From: an uncultured Eubacteriales bacterium
GTDB taxonomy: Bacteria; Bacillota; Clostridia; Oscillospirales; Oscillospiraceae
Assembly (NCBI GenBank): GCA_900549645.1
Contig: URPD01000002.1
Coordinates: forward strand, 1-64,000
Direction: 5' to 3'
DNA length: 64,000 nt
Each line of letters opens with the position of its first letter. Position 1 is the stretch's first letter. The notes under the pieces were generated by a model. The model worked only from the letters and a program-made list of their open reading frames with translations, was not told the DNA's origin and searched no databases. A program made the translations under genes and the position numbers. Positions 7,542 to 15,296 of this stretch are shown here, one piece after another.

Positions 7542-8072
7542 ATGTACCACATCAAGCATGATAAGCGCGCGGAAAGCTCGGTCGAGCTTATATGCACTGC
7601 GGTGCTGGAGCTACTGGAGACCAAGCCCCTCGGCGAGATAACGATAAGCGACGTGCAGCGCCGCTCGACGGTAAGCCGTTCGACCTTCTACCGGAACTTT
7701 GACAGCCTTGAGGACGTGCTCGCGCTGCTGTGCGACCGCGGCTTTGACGAGATTGCGGCCGGGAGCGGCGCGCCGGTGTATATCCGCGTGTTCCACTACT
7801 GGTTCAATAACGCCGCGGTGCTCGAAGCACTCGTCCGCACCGGGCGGGCGGACATTCTGGCCGAGAGTCTGAAAAAGCTGCTGCTTCGCTCGAAGGAGCT
7901 GCCGGGCATGGACGAAGCGCGGCTGGACTACTTCGCCGCGAACATCGGCTATGTTATGACCGGCATCCTCGCCACATGGCTCAAGCGCGGCAGGCGTGAG
8001 AGCGAAGCGGAGCTTGCCGGAATTCTGGCCGACTGCTTCGCCGCCGCGGGCGCGATGCTGACGATTGGCTGA
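7542..8072 (+). CDS. TetR/AcrR family transcriptional regulator
   Basis: A 176-residue repressor-type protein. The N-terminal helix-turn-helix shows the TetR pattern ITISDVQRRSTVSRSTFYRNF (about residues 31-51). The helical C-terminal ligand domain carries no recognisable specificity signature. An AAAAGGAG site precedes the ATG. Position suggests control of the divergent EFR1 electron carrier and of itself, since the two promoters interlock. It ends four bases before the converging dCMP deaminase stop. Confidence 0.9.
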   Translation: MYHIKHDKRAESSVELICTAVLELLETKPLGEITISDVQRRSTVSRSTFYRNFDSLEDVLALLCDRGFDEIAAGSGAPVYIRVFHYWFNNAAVLEALVRTGRADILAESLKKLLLRSKELPGMDEARLDYFAANIGYVMTGILATWLKRGRRESEAELAGILADCFAAAGAMLTIG

Positions 8073-8075
8073 GTT

Positions 8076-8558
8076 TTACAGTTCGAATATCGAGTCGTCG
8101 TTCTCCACCCAGTCGCTGACAGGGATGGTTATGTACTCGGTCTCGCCGGTGCGGATTATGACGCGGTCTATACCGGCATTGATTATCTGGCGCTTGCACA
8201 TGGAGCAGGACATCGCGTCGTGCAGCAGCTCGCCGGTGCGCGCATCGCGGCCGACGAGGTATATGCTCGCGCCGATCATGTCGCGCCGGGAGGCGGAGAT
8301 TATCGCGTTCGCCTCGGCGTGGACACTGCGGCACAGCTCATAGCGCTCGCCCGACGGGATGCGCAGAGTCTCGCGCGTGCAGCGGCCAAGGTCGCTGCAA
8401 TTGCGGCGGCCGCGCGGCGCGCCGTTGTAGCCGGTGGAGATTATCTCGTCGTTGCGGACGATTATCGCGCCGTATTTCCGGCGCAGGCAAGTGGAACGCT
8501 CCAGAACGGAGTCGGCTATATCAAGGTAATAATTCTGTTTGCTGGTACGGTTATCCAT
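8076..8558 (-). CDS. deoxycytidylate deaminase
   Basis: A 160-residue zinc enzyme of the cytidine/dCMP deaminase family, converting dCMP to dUMP for dTMP synthesis. The zinc site is visible as HAEANAI plus CSMCKRQI, where the usual PCxxC is SCSMC. YGAIIVRNDEIISTGYNGAPRG is the conserved N-terminal block, and a Cys-rich insertion (NCSDLGRC) is typical for dCMP rather than cytidine deaminases. In Firmicutes such genes are sometimes called comEB. It is single, converging tightly on the TetR gene. Confidence 0.92.
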   Translation of the reverse strand: MDNRTSKQNYYLDIADSVLERSTCLRRKYGAIIVRNDEIISTGYNGAPRGRRNCSDLGRCTRETLRIPSGERYELCRSVHAEANAIISASRRDMIGASIYLVGRDARTGELLHDAMSCSMCKRQIINAGIDRVIIRTGETEYITIPVSDWVENDDSIFEL

Positions 8559-8638
8559 GGCTTTCCCTCCGGGAGTTTTTATATCTTAATTTTATATCTT
8601 AAATATACATTATATATTACTATAAAGTCAATGACATG

Positions 8639-8667
8639 TTGCCAATCTTGGCGAGAGGTGTTACAAT
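8639..8667 (+). promoter_or_regulatory. promoter of queH
   Basis: TTGCCA (8639-8644), 17-base spacer, TACAAT (8662-8667). The start codon at 8674 lies seven bases after the -10 hexamer, just where transcription should begin, so the mRNA may be leaderless. Confidence 0.6.
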
Positions 8668-8673
8668 TACACT

Positions 8674-9342
8674 ATGAACAGAAATTATCAGAAGGAACTG
8701 GACCGTATAATCCAGAAGCGCGGCAAAAGAATGCCGCGGGTGCTGCTGCACAGCTGCTGCGGCCCCTGCTCCAGCTCTGTGCTGGAATATCTCACACAGT
8801 ATTTCGACGTGACGCTGTTGTGGTATAACCCCAATATCTATCCGAAGGAGGAATTTGACCGCCGGTTCAAGACTCAGGTGCAGCTCATCGAGAGCATGGG
8901 CTTGGCAGACAAGGTCAGCGTGCTGGCCGAGCCGTGGAAGAGCGCCGACTATTACGCGCGCATAAAGGGGCTTGAGAACGAGCCGGAGGGCGGCAAGCGC
9001 TGCGCCGAGTGCTTCCGGCTTCGCCTGCTGGAGACGGCACGCCTCGCCAAGCACTATCAATACGACTATTTCTGCACGACGCTGACGCTGTCGCGCCACA
9101 AGGATGCAGTGCTCATAAACGGCATCGGCGAAGAGATAGGCCGCGCCGTCGGCGTGAGCTGGCTGCCGTCGGACTTCAAGAAGCGCGACGGCGAGAACCG
9201 CTCGATAGAGCTGAGCGAAAAATACGGACTTTACAGGCAGCTCTACTGCGGCTGCGAATTTTCTCTGCACCGCCGTGAAGAGACGGCGGCGCGCATGGCA
9301 AAAAACTCGGAGGATTCTAATGAAGAAAACAGCAACACTTAA
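8674..9342 (+). CDS. queH: epoxyqueuosine reductase QueH
   Basis: A 222-residue enzyme that catalyses the last step of queuosine synthesis in tRNA, reducing epoxyqueuosine. It is the non-orthologous replacement of QueG. The metal/Fe-S cysteines are present in HSCCGPC (about 26-32), CAECFRLR (about 110) and YCGCEFS near the C terminus. The N-terminal NYQKELDRII block is typical of the family and supports the ATG at 8674, even though no ribosome site is present. It overlaps queT by 23 bases, suggesting translational coupling. Confidence 0.94.
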   Translation: MNRNYQKELDRIIQKRGKRMPRVLLHSCCGPCSSSVLEYLTQYFDVTLLWYNPNIYPKEEFDRRFKTQVQLIESMGLADKVSVLAEPWKSADYYARIKGLENEPEGGKRCAECFRLRLLETARLAKHYQYDYFCTTLTLSRHKDAVLINGIGEEIGRAVGVSWLPSDFKKRDGENRSIELSEKYGLYRQLYCGCEFSLHRREETAARMAKNSEDSNEENSNT

Positions 9343-9850
9343 ACTCGCAACAGCCGCGGTCGTCGGCGCATGCTACGCCGTGCTCACAATGATACTCTCC
9401 CCGATAAGCTATGCCGCGGTGCAGTTCCGCGTATCCGAGGCGCTGTGCATACTGCCGTTTTTCATGCCCTGCACCGCGTGGGGGCTGTTCGGCGGCTGCA
9501 TCATCGCAAATCTGCTTACGGGCAACATATTCGACATAGTTTTCGGCTCGCTCGCAACTCTGGCCGCCGCACTTCTGACCGCCGAAATAGGCCGCCATGG
9601 GCACGATCTGGGCAGGAAGATACTGGCCTGCCTGATGCCGGTGCTGTTCAACGCCGTCGTCGTCGGCGCGGTGATAACGAGCGCCTATATCGGCCTCGGC
9701 ATATTCTCCCACCCCGCCGCCTTTGCGCTCAACGCCGCGCAGGTCGGACTCGGCGAGGCTGCGGTGCTGTTTATCATCGGCCTGCCGATGATGTACTACC
9801 TCCCCGGGCTGAAATTCTTCAGAGAATTTACAATAAAACTAAACGACTAA
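9320..9850 (+). CDS. queT: QueT family ECF transporter S component
   Basis: A 176-residue membrane protein with about five or six hydrophobic segments (residues 10-32, 42-60, 65-85, 100-125, 135-160). It is the substrate-specific S component of an energy-coupling-factor transporter for queuosine precursors such as preQ1 or queuine. The motif YAAVQFRVSEALCILP is characteristic. I chose the ATG at 9320, preceded by CGGAGGA, rather than the upstream frame opening at 9275. Co-transcription with queH indicates import of a queuosine precursor and its use in tRNA. The shared ECF ATPases are not in this window. Confidence 0.93.
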   Translation: MKKTATLKLATAAVVGACYAVLTMILSPISYAAVQFRVSEALCILPFFMPCTAWGLFGGCIIANLLTGNIFDIVFGSLATLAAALLTAEIGRHGHDLGRKILACLMPVLFNAVVVGAVITSAYIGLGIFSHPAAFALNAAQVGLGEAAVLFIIGLPMMYYLPGLKFFREFTIKLND

Positions 9851-9880
9851 ACCAAAGGCAAGAAACGAAAGGAGACGTAT

Positions 9881-10756
9881 ATGAAGGTCAGAAAAGCGAT
9901 AATCCCCGCCGCCGGTCTTGGTACGCGCCTGCTCCCTAACACCAAGAGCATCCCGAAGGAAATGCTTCCGCTGGTGGATAAGCCGGTCATTCAGTACATA
10001 GTCGAGGAGGCGGTAGCCGCGGGCGTTGAGGAGATACTCATTATCACCAACCGCGGCAAGAACCCCATCGAGGACTATTTTGACTACGCGCCCGACCTTG
10101 AAGAGCGCCTGATTCAGGACGGCAAGAGTGACGAGGCCGCAACCGTCCGCGCAGTCGCGGACATGGCAGACGTATTCTTCCTGCGCCAGAAGGAGACGAA
10201 GGGCCTTGGCCACGCCGTATGGCGCGCGAAGAGCTTCGTCGGCAACGAGCCGTTCGCGGTGCTCCTCGGCGACGATATCATGCTCAGCGAGAAGCCCGTT
10301 CTCAAGCAGCTTGTCGAGGCCGCCGAGGCCAACGACTGCAGCGCTGTCGCGGTGCGCGAGGTACCGGACGAGCTTATCACGAAGTATTCCTCCGTCAAGC
10401 TCATCGAGCAGCTTTCCGAGCGCGTGTACAAGATCGGCGACATGAACGAGAAGCCGACGCTTGAGGAGAAGTTCTCGAACTTCGCCATCCTCGGCCGCTA
10501 CGTGCTTACCCCCGCGATATTCGACATTCTGGAGCACACCGCCCCCGGCCGCAACAACGAGATACAGCTCACCGACGGCATGAAGGAGCTGTGCCTCCAC
10601 GAGCCGATGTGCGCCGTCGATTTTGAGGGCAGACGCTACGACACCGGCAACCTCAAGGGCTACCTCGAAGCGATAATCGACTTCGCGCTGAAAAACGACG
10701 AGGCCGGAGAATGGCTGCGTCAGTTCATCATCGACAAGGCCGAGCTGCTGAAGTAA
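9881..10756 (+). CDS. galU: UTP--glucose-1-phosphate uridylyltransferase
   Basis: A 291-residue cytosolic nucleotidyltransferase making UDP-glucose from UTP and glucose-1-phosphate, for glycolipid, cell-wall and exopolysaccharide synthesis. The nucleotide-binding signature AAGLGTRLLPNTKSIPKEM is at residues 10-28. LGDDIML holds the metal-binding Asp, and the C-terminal YDTGNLKGYLEAII block is typical of bacterial GalU. AAAGGAG precedes the ATG. It follows queT by 30 bases and may be read through from that operon. Confidence 0.96.
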   Translation: MKVRKAIIPAAGLGTRLLPNTKSIPKEMLPLVDKPVIQYIVEEAVAAGVEEILIITNRGKNPIEDYFDYAPDLEERLIQDGKSDEAATVRAVADMADVFFLRQKETKGLGHAVWRAKSFVGNEPFAVLLGDDIMLSEKPVLKQLVEAAEANDCSAVAVREVPDELITKYSSVKLIEQLSERVYKIGDMNEKPTLEEKFSNFAILGRYVLTPAIFDILEHTAPGRNNEIQLTDGMKELCLHEPMCAVDFEGRRYDTGNLKGYLEAIIDFALKNDEAGEWLRQFIIDKAELLK

Positions 10757-10765
10757 ACTTTTTTC

Positions 10766-10794
10766 TTGACAAATTTCGGCGGCAGCTATATACT
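10766..10794 (+). promoter_or_regulatory. promoter of the TPP riboswitch-thiT unit
   Basis: Perfect TTGACA (10766-10771), 17-base spacer, TATACT (10789-10794). Transcription would begin near 10801, just before the riboswitch. Confidence 0.8.
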
Positions 10795-10810
10795 CGCGTT
10801 GTAATTTAAC

Positions 10811-10901
10811 AAGGGGGGCTGGATATTTCCGGCTGAGATGGAGCCAATGGAGGCTCCGGACCCTGGAACCTGATCCGGATAATGCCGGCGTAGGAAACAG
10901 A
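10811..10901 (+). promoter_or_regulatory. TPP (THI-element) riboswitch
   Basis: The thiamine pyrophosphate aptamer is recognisable from its conserved pieces in order: GGGGG.. with GGCTGAGATGG (10831-10841), ACCCT (10860-10864), AACCTGATCCGG (10867-10878), AATGCCGGCGTAGGAAA (10881-10897). It is followed by an intrinsic terminator at 10915-10949 and then thiT, the arrangement of a transcriptional OFF switch. Confidence 0.95.
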
Positions 10902-10914
10902 GTATCGCAATTTT

Positions 10915-10949
10915 CCGCAGGTTCTTGATTTTAAGAGCCTGCGGTTTTT
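10915..10949 (+). terminator. riboswitch-controlled terminator
   Basis: A 12-pair stem including one T-G pair (10915-10926 with 10933-10944), loop GATTTT, followed by TTTTTC. It lies between the TPP aptamer and thiT and should form when thiamine pyrophosphate is bound. Confidence 0.9.
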
Positions 10950-10999
10950 CATATTCTGCTTCCCCGAATTACAAAAACGCAATTTAGGAGGAAAGAAAC

Positions 11000-11563
11000 A
11001 TGAAAACCAAATCTCATCTCAAGCTCCGCGCGCTCTGCGAGGGTGCCATCATGGTCGCTCTGGCGCAGGTGCTGGGCTATCTCAAGTTCTTTGAGTTGCC
11101 GCAGGGCGGTTCCATCACCGTCGGTATGCTGCCGATATTCCTGTACTGCGCCCGCTGGGGCTTCGGCCCCGGTATGCTGGCAAGCATAGTATACAGTGTC
11201 CTTCAGCTTCTGCTTGACGGCGCGTATGCTTGGGGCTGGCAGTCCATGGTCGGTGACTACATTCTCGCCTTCTCCGTGCTTGGTCTTGCAGGACTTTTCC
11301 ACAAGAACCACTACGGCTTCTACTACGGCATTCTCGTCGGCGGCTTCGCGCGCTTCCTTGTGCACTACCTCACCGGCGTGTTCGTATGGGGCGCGTACAT
11401 GCCTGAGACCTTCTTCGGCATGACCATGACCACTCCGTGGTTCTACTCCGCGCTCTACAACGGCAGCTACATGGTTCTCGACATGCTGCTCTGCGCGGTT
11501 ATTGGCTGGATCCTGTGGAAGCCGCTGGGCAAGTACATCCGCGGCGAGGATCTGCAGAAATAA
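11000..11563 (+). CDS. thiT: thiamine ECF transporter S component ThiT
   Basis: A 187-residue integral membrane protein that binds thiamine and associates with shared ECF ATPases. The conserved N-terminal EGAIMVALAQVLGYLKFFELPQGGS pattern and the Trp/Tyr-rich segments (GAYAWGWQS, YGFYYG, YNGSYM) that form the thiamine pocket are present. TTAGGAGG precedes the ATG. Control by the upstream TPP riboswitch confirms the substrate. Confidence 0.96.
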   Translation: MKTKSHLKLRALCEGAIMVALAQVLGYLKFFELPQGGSITVGMLPIFLYCARWGFGPGMLASIVYSVLQLLLDGAYAWGWQSMVGDYILAFSVLGLAGLFHKNHYGFYYGILVGGFARFLVHYLTGVFVWGAYMPETFFGMTMTTPWFYSALYNGSYMVLDMLLCAVIGWILWKPLGKYIRGEDLQK

Positions 11564-11591
11564 GTCCCCGATCTGTGAGTTTAATGTGAGG

Positions 11592-11624
11592 AAAAATCCG
11601 GCGGTTCCGCACCGCCGGATTTTT
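11592..11624 (+). terminator. terminator of thiT
   Basis: A 14-pair stem (11592-11605 with 11611-11624) around a five-base loop, continuing into TTTTTTT. Confidence 0.9.
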
Positions 11625-11734
11625 TTATTTGCCCGTTTCCAGCGTTGGTAATAATGACGATAAAAACGGTCAATAATTCTGATATATTGCCCGAAATTTG
11701 TGTAGTTTTAAGGCAGTTAGATATTGTTAATCTG

Positions 11735-11763
11735 TTGACATTTTGGCCTTATCCTGTTAAAAT
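11735..11763 (+). promoter_or_regulatory. promoter of the lipoprotein-apbE-rnf operon
   Basis: Perfect TTGACA (11735-11740), 17-base spacer, TAAAAT (11758-11763). The leader of about 75 bases shows no obvious structure. No other promoter of this quality is seen before the terminator at 18721, so the genes 11846-18707 are probably one transcript. Confidence 0.75.
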
Positions 11764-11845
11764 GTTGAATTGCACGGAGGGAAAACGCCCTTCGGAAACA
11801 CAAAATGCCCGCTCAAGTACAGCGGGGAGATTTGAGGAGAACAAT

Positions 11846-12847
11846 ATGAAAAAATTCGTTACTGCAATCATCCTTGTATGCATGATGCTCAGCATGGCCG
11901 CCTGCGGCGGTTCCTCCGAGGCTGAATACAAGCTCGGCATGGGCGTCGTTGTCAGCACCGATTCCTCTTCCGATAACAACGCGCAGGTCGACGCGACCGT
12001 CGCTACCGTTGTTACCGACGCAAACGGCAAAATAGTTCTCTGCCGCCTCGACTGCGCGCAGAACAAGATGGATGTCACCGGCGGCGCCGTTGACACTGCG
12101 AAGACCTTCCTTACCAAGCGCGAACTGCGCGAGGACTACAACATGGTCAAGTTCTCCAACGCCACTCTTGAGTGGTACCAGCAGGCCGAGAACTTCGAGA
12201 CCTACTGCGTCGGCAAGACCGCCGATGAAATAGCCAACATCGAAACCAAGGTCAACGAGGAAGGCTACAACGTCGCAGTTGACGAGACTCTGTACGCCGG
12301 CTGCTCCATCAGCATCGAGGACTTCATCGGCGCGGTCGTAAAGGCCTGCAACGATGAGAAGGGTCAGGCCTTCAAGGCCTCCGGCGAGCTGAAGCTCGGC
12401 CTTGCCGCCATCACCAATTCCGCTGAGTCCACCCCCGCAACCGACACCGATCCCGCAGCCGTCAAGATGTACACCGAGTTCGGCGCAACCGTCGTCGGCG
12501 CGGACGGCAAGATCCTCGCCGCCATCACCGATGCTATCCAGCCCGTCATCAATGCCGACAAGGAAGGCAAGATCGTTGACAGCTCCTTCAAGGGCACCAA
12601 GCGCGAACTTGGCCCCGACTACGGCATGGTCGCCTACGGCAACGCTATCGCCGAGTGGGATGCTCAGGCTCAGGCATTTGCAAACTACACCGTCGGCAAG
12701 ACCGCCGATGAGGTCAGAGCAATAGAGACCACTCAGAACGACCACGGCTACTCCGTCCCCGCGGACGAGACTCTGTACGCCTCCTGCACCATGCAGATCA
12801 CCGGCATGATGGCAGTTCTGGCTCAGGCAGCCGATTACGCGCGCTGA
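11846..12847 (+). CDS. tandem-repeat lipoprotein, degenerate FMN-binding-like
   Basis: A 333-residue exported lipoprotein with signal peptide and lipobox LSMAAC (Cys20). The mature part is an internal duplication (about residues 29-169 and 182-330). Shared blocks include TKREL..DY.MV, EW..QA..F..Y.VGKTADE and DETLYA. The layout resembles FMN_bind domains of flavinylated lipoproteins such as Listeria PplA. Where those carry the SGATxS flavinylation motif, the two repeats here have AGCSIS (151-156) and ASCTMQ (312-317), each with a Ser or Thr. Being first in an operon with apbE and rnf genes, it may be a flavin-carrying electron acceptor or partner; this is inference. The ATG at 11846 follows GAGGAGA; the frame is open 67 codons further upstream across the promoter. 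Confidence 0.8.
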   Translation: MKKFVTAIILVCMMLSMAACGGSSEAEYKLGMGVVVSTDSSSDNNAQVDATVATVVTDANGKIVLCRLDCAQNKMDVTGGAVDTAKTFLTKRELREDYNMVKFSNATLEWYQQAENFETYCVGKTADEIANIETKVNEEGYNVAVDETLYAGCSISIEDFIGAVVKACNDEKGQAFKASGELKLGLAAITNSAESTPATDTDPAAVKMYTEFGATVVGADGKILAAITDAIQPVINADKEGKIVDSSFKGTKRELGPDYGMVAYGNAIAEWDAQAQAFANYTVGKTADEVRAIETTQNDHGYSVPADETLYASCTMQITGMMAVLAQAADYAR

Positions 12848-12870
12848 TAAAAACCGGCGTGCCATAGGAG

Positions 12871-13932
12871 ATGAAGGTATTGAAATTAATGAAGCGGGGC
12901 TTCGCGCTCATCTGCGTAGTGGCACTTACGCTGAGCCTGTGCGCCTGCTCCGGCAAGGCCGCGAAGGCCGAGCCGCAGGGCAAGAGCTACTTCAGCTATT
13001 TTGATACCGTCTCCTTCGTATATAGCTATGCAGGAGATTCGGCAGAACAGTTTAACGACCGTTCTGCCGAAGTTTCTGGTATTTTGGGCGAATATCACCG
13101 GCTTTTCGACATATACCATGAGTATTCCGGCGTCAATAATCTCTGCACCGTCAACCGTCTCGCGGGCGGCGAAGCGGTCAAGGTCGACAGGAAGCTCATC
13201 GACTTCATGCTCTACGCCAAGAAGCTGTGCGAGGCGACGAACGGCGAGATGGACGTGACCATGGGCGCCGTCCTCTCCCTCTGGCACGACTGCCGCGAGG
13301 CGGCGAGCGATGACCCCGCGTCCGCCAAGGTTCCGGCATTGGAGGAGCTTGAGGCCGCCGCGGAGCACACCGGCTTCGGCCTGCTTGAGATCGACGCGGA
13401 AAACTGCACTCTCCGGCTCACAGACCCCGAAGCTTCGCTCGACGTCGGCGCGCTTGGCAAGGGCTACGCGACGGAGCGCGCGGCGGAATATCTCGAATCC
13501 GTCGGCGCGTCGAGCTACGTGCTCAACATCGGCGGAAACATCCGCATCATCGGCACAAAGCTCGACGGCAGCGGCTGGAACACCGGCATACGCGATCCGC
13601 AGGATCCCGACGGCAGCTTCGCCGTCAGCCTCGATCTTTCGGATACGGCCTGCGTCACCTCCGGCACCTATGAGCGCTACTACATGGTGGACGGAGAGAA
13701 GTACCACCACATAATAGATAAGGACACTTTGTACCCTGCAAATTACTTCGAGTCCCTGACCGTCGTCACGAAGGACAGCGGCCTTGCCGACGCGCTGAGC
13801 ACGGCGCTGTTCTGCATGAGCTATGAAGACGGCCTCGCCCTCGCCGAAAAGCTCGGCGTGGACGTGCTGTGGATATTCCCGGACGGGGACATCCGGTACA
13901 CGCCGGGGCTTGAAGCCCGTATTGTTAAATAA
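12871..13932 (+). CDS. apbE: FAD:protein FMN transferase ApbE (lipoprotein form)
   Basis: A 353-residue ApbE that transfers FMN from FAD to Thr/Ser of target proteins outside the membrane. It has a lipobox, LSLCAC. Family features are the N-terminal FDTVSF, the DVTMGAVLSLWH region, SLDVGALGKGYATERA, NIGGNIRIIG and the metal-binding HHIIDKDT near residue 285. Starts are ambiguous. AGGAG at 12866-12870 touches the ATG at 12871 but is nine bases from an in-frame TTG at 12880; an ATG at 12889 is also possible. All give an intact signal peptide. It lies between the repeat lipoprotein and rnfC, so RnfG, RnfD and perhaps the lipoprotein are its likely substrates. Confidence 0.93.
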   Translation: MKVLKLMKRGFALICVVALTLSLCACSGKAAKAEPQGKSYFSYFDTVSFVYSYAGDSAEQFNDRSAEVSGILGEYHRLFDIYHEYSGVNNLCTVNRLAGGEAVKVDRKLIDFMLYAKKLCEATNGEMDVTMGAVLSLWHDCREAASDDPASAKVPALEELEAAAEHTGFGLLEIDAENCTLRLTDPEASLDVGALGKGYATERAAEYLESVGASSYVLNIGGNIRIIGTKLDGSGWNTGIRDPQDPDGSFAVSLDLSDTACVTSGTYERYYMVDGEKYHHIIDKDTLYPANYFESLTVVTKDSGLADALSTALFCMSYEDGLALAEKLGVDVLWIFPDGDIRYTPGLEARIVK

Positions 13933-13949
13933 AAGGAGGTAGGTGTCAA

Positions 13950-15284
13950 ATGAACCTCAAAAAGAACATTTCATCCCTGAAGCTGCCCCATTATAAGGCG
14001 ACCGCCGGCATGGAATCCGTCCGCGTCGCACCGCCGAAAGAGGTGCTGCTGCCGATGAACATGCATTCCGGTCAGGCGGCAGAGCCTGTCGTCGCGGCTG
14101 GCGAGCATGTTTATCTCGGCCAGCTCATCGCGCGCGAGGAGGGGAGGAACTCCGTTCCCGTACACGCGACCGTTTCCGGCACCGTCAAGGCCATCGAGCA
14201 GTATGAGAGCGAGCCGGGGCGCAGCGTCGCCGCGATACGCATAGAGAGCGACGGCAAAATGGAGAAGGATCCCGCCATGGCTCCGCCCAAGGCCGAGAAT
14301 CTGGACGAATTCCTCACCGCCCTGCGCGGCAGCGGCATCGTCGGTCTCGGCGGCGCGGCCTTCCCGCTGTGGGCGAAGCTGGACGCTGCCCGCCGCGGCC
14401 ACATCAAGACCGTGCTTGTAAACGGCGCGGAGTGCGAGCCGTTCATCACCAGCGACCATCGCACCATGCTTGAGCATACAGACCTCATCGTCAAGGGCGT
14501 CGCGCTGCTCAAGCGCTATCTTGAGTCCGAGGAGTTCATCATCGGCATTGAGAAGAACAAGCCCGACGCTATCGAGAAGCTGACCAAGGCGTTTGCCGAC
14601 GACCCGGCAGTCACGGTCAAGCCCCTCAAGAGCGTGTACCCGCAGGGCGCAAAGCAGGTGCTGCTGTATAACGCCGCCGGTCTCGTCGTCGGCGAGGGAC
14701 AGCGTCTCGCGTCGCTGGGCTACATTATTATAAATGTCACCACGCTTGCGAAGATGGCGTATTACATGGAAACCGGTATGCCGCTGGTTGACCGGTGCGT
14801 CACTGTGGACGGCTCTGCTATAAAGGAGCCGAAGAACCTCATCGTTCCCGTCGGCACGCCGATAAGCTATCTTATCGAGAACTGCGGCGGCCTCAAGGAG
14901 GAGCCGGGCAAGGTTCTGTACGGCGGCCCGATGATGGGCAAGCCCGCGTACTCGCTGGAGCAGCCCGTTCTCAAAGCTACAAACGCGATCATCGTCCTGA
15001 ACCGCAAGGACTCCCAGAGCCTTGAGCCGACGCCCTGCATCCACTGCGGCCGCTGCGTCGAGAACTGCCCGCTCGGTCTGAACCCGACGGCCTACGCCGC
15101 CGCGCTTGAGGTTGAGGACGAGAACGAGCGCTTTGAACTGCTCGACAAGGGCAAGGTTCAGATGTGCATGGAGTGCGGCTGCTGCTCCTACGTGTGTCCC
15201 GCGCATCGCCCTCTCGTGCAGAATAACCGCGACGCGAAGCGCTTTGTCCGCAAGGTCAAGGCCGACCGCGCCGAGAAGAAGTAA
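13950..15284 (+). CDS. rnfC: Rnf electron transport complex subunit C
   Basis: A 444-residue peripheral subunit facing the cytoplasm, normally the NAD(H)-reacting subunit of Rnf. It has an N-terminal barrel-sandwich-like region. The NADH-dehydrogenase-51K-like block is GLGGAAFPLWAKL, then NGAECEPFITSDHR (about 128-170). Two [4Fe-4S] motifs, CIHCGRCVENCP and CMECGCCSYVCP, lie near the C terminus (about 365-420). AAAGGAGG precedes the ATG. All expected ligands are present, unlike RnfA and RnfE in the same operon. Confidence 0.95.
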   Translation: MNLKKNISSLKLPHYKATAGMESVRVAPPKEVLLPMNMHSGQAAEPVVAAGEHVYLGQLIAREEGRNSVPVHATVSGTVKAIEQYESEPGRSVAAIRIESDGKMEKDPAMAPPKAENLDEFLTALRGSGIVGLGGAAFPLWAKLDAARRGHIKTVLVNGAECEPFITSDHRTMLEHTDLIVKGVALLKRYLESEEFIIGIEKNKPDAIEKLTKAFADDPAVTVKPLKSVYPQGAKQVLLYNAAGLVVGEGQRLASLGYIIINVTTLAKMAYYMETGMPLVDRCVTVDGSAIKEPKNLIVPVGTPISYLIENCGGLKEEPGKVLYGGPMMGKPAYSLEQPVLKATNAIIVLNRKDSQSLEPTPCIHCGRCVENCPLGLNPTAYAAALEVEDENERFELLDKGKVQMCMECGCCSYVCPAHRPLVQNNRDAKRFVRKVKADRAEKK

Positions 15285-15296
15285 GGGGGAAGCACA

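Noticed and set aside
8559..8673. preQ1 riboswitch sought upstream of queH-queT
   Set aside because: No preQ1 aptamer pattern is visible, and the promoter lies directly at the start codon leaving no leader to hold one.
10811..10949. TPP riboswitch and terminator considered as a novel finding
   Set aside because: It is a textbook thiamine riboswitch in the expected place ahead of thiT, annotated but not novel.
13971..15206. Open frame of 411 codons on the minus strand opposite rnfC
   Set aside because: Antisense shadow of an intact rnfC with all Fe-S motifs.
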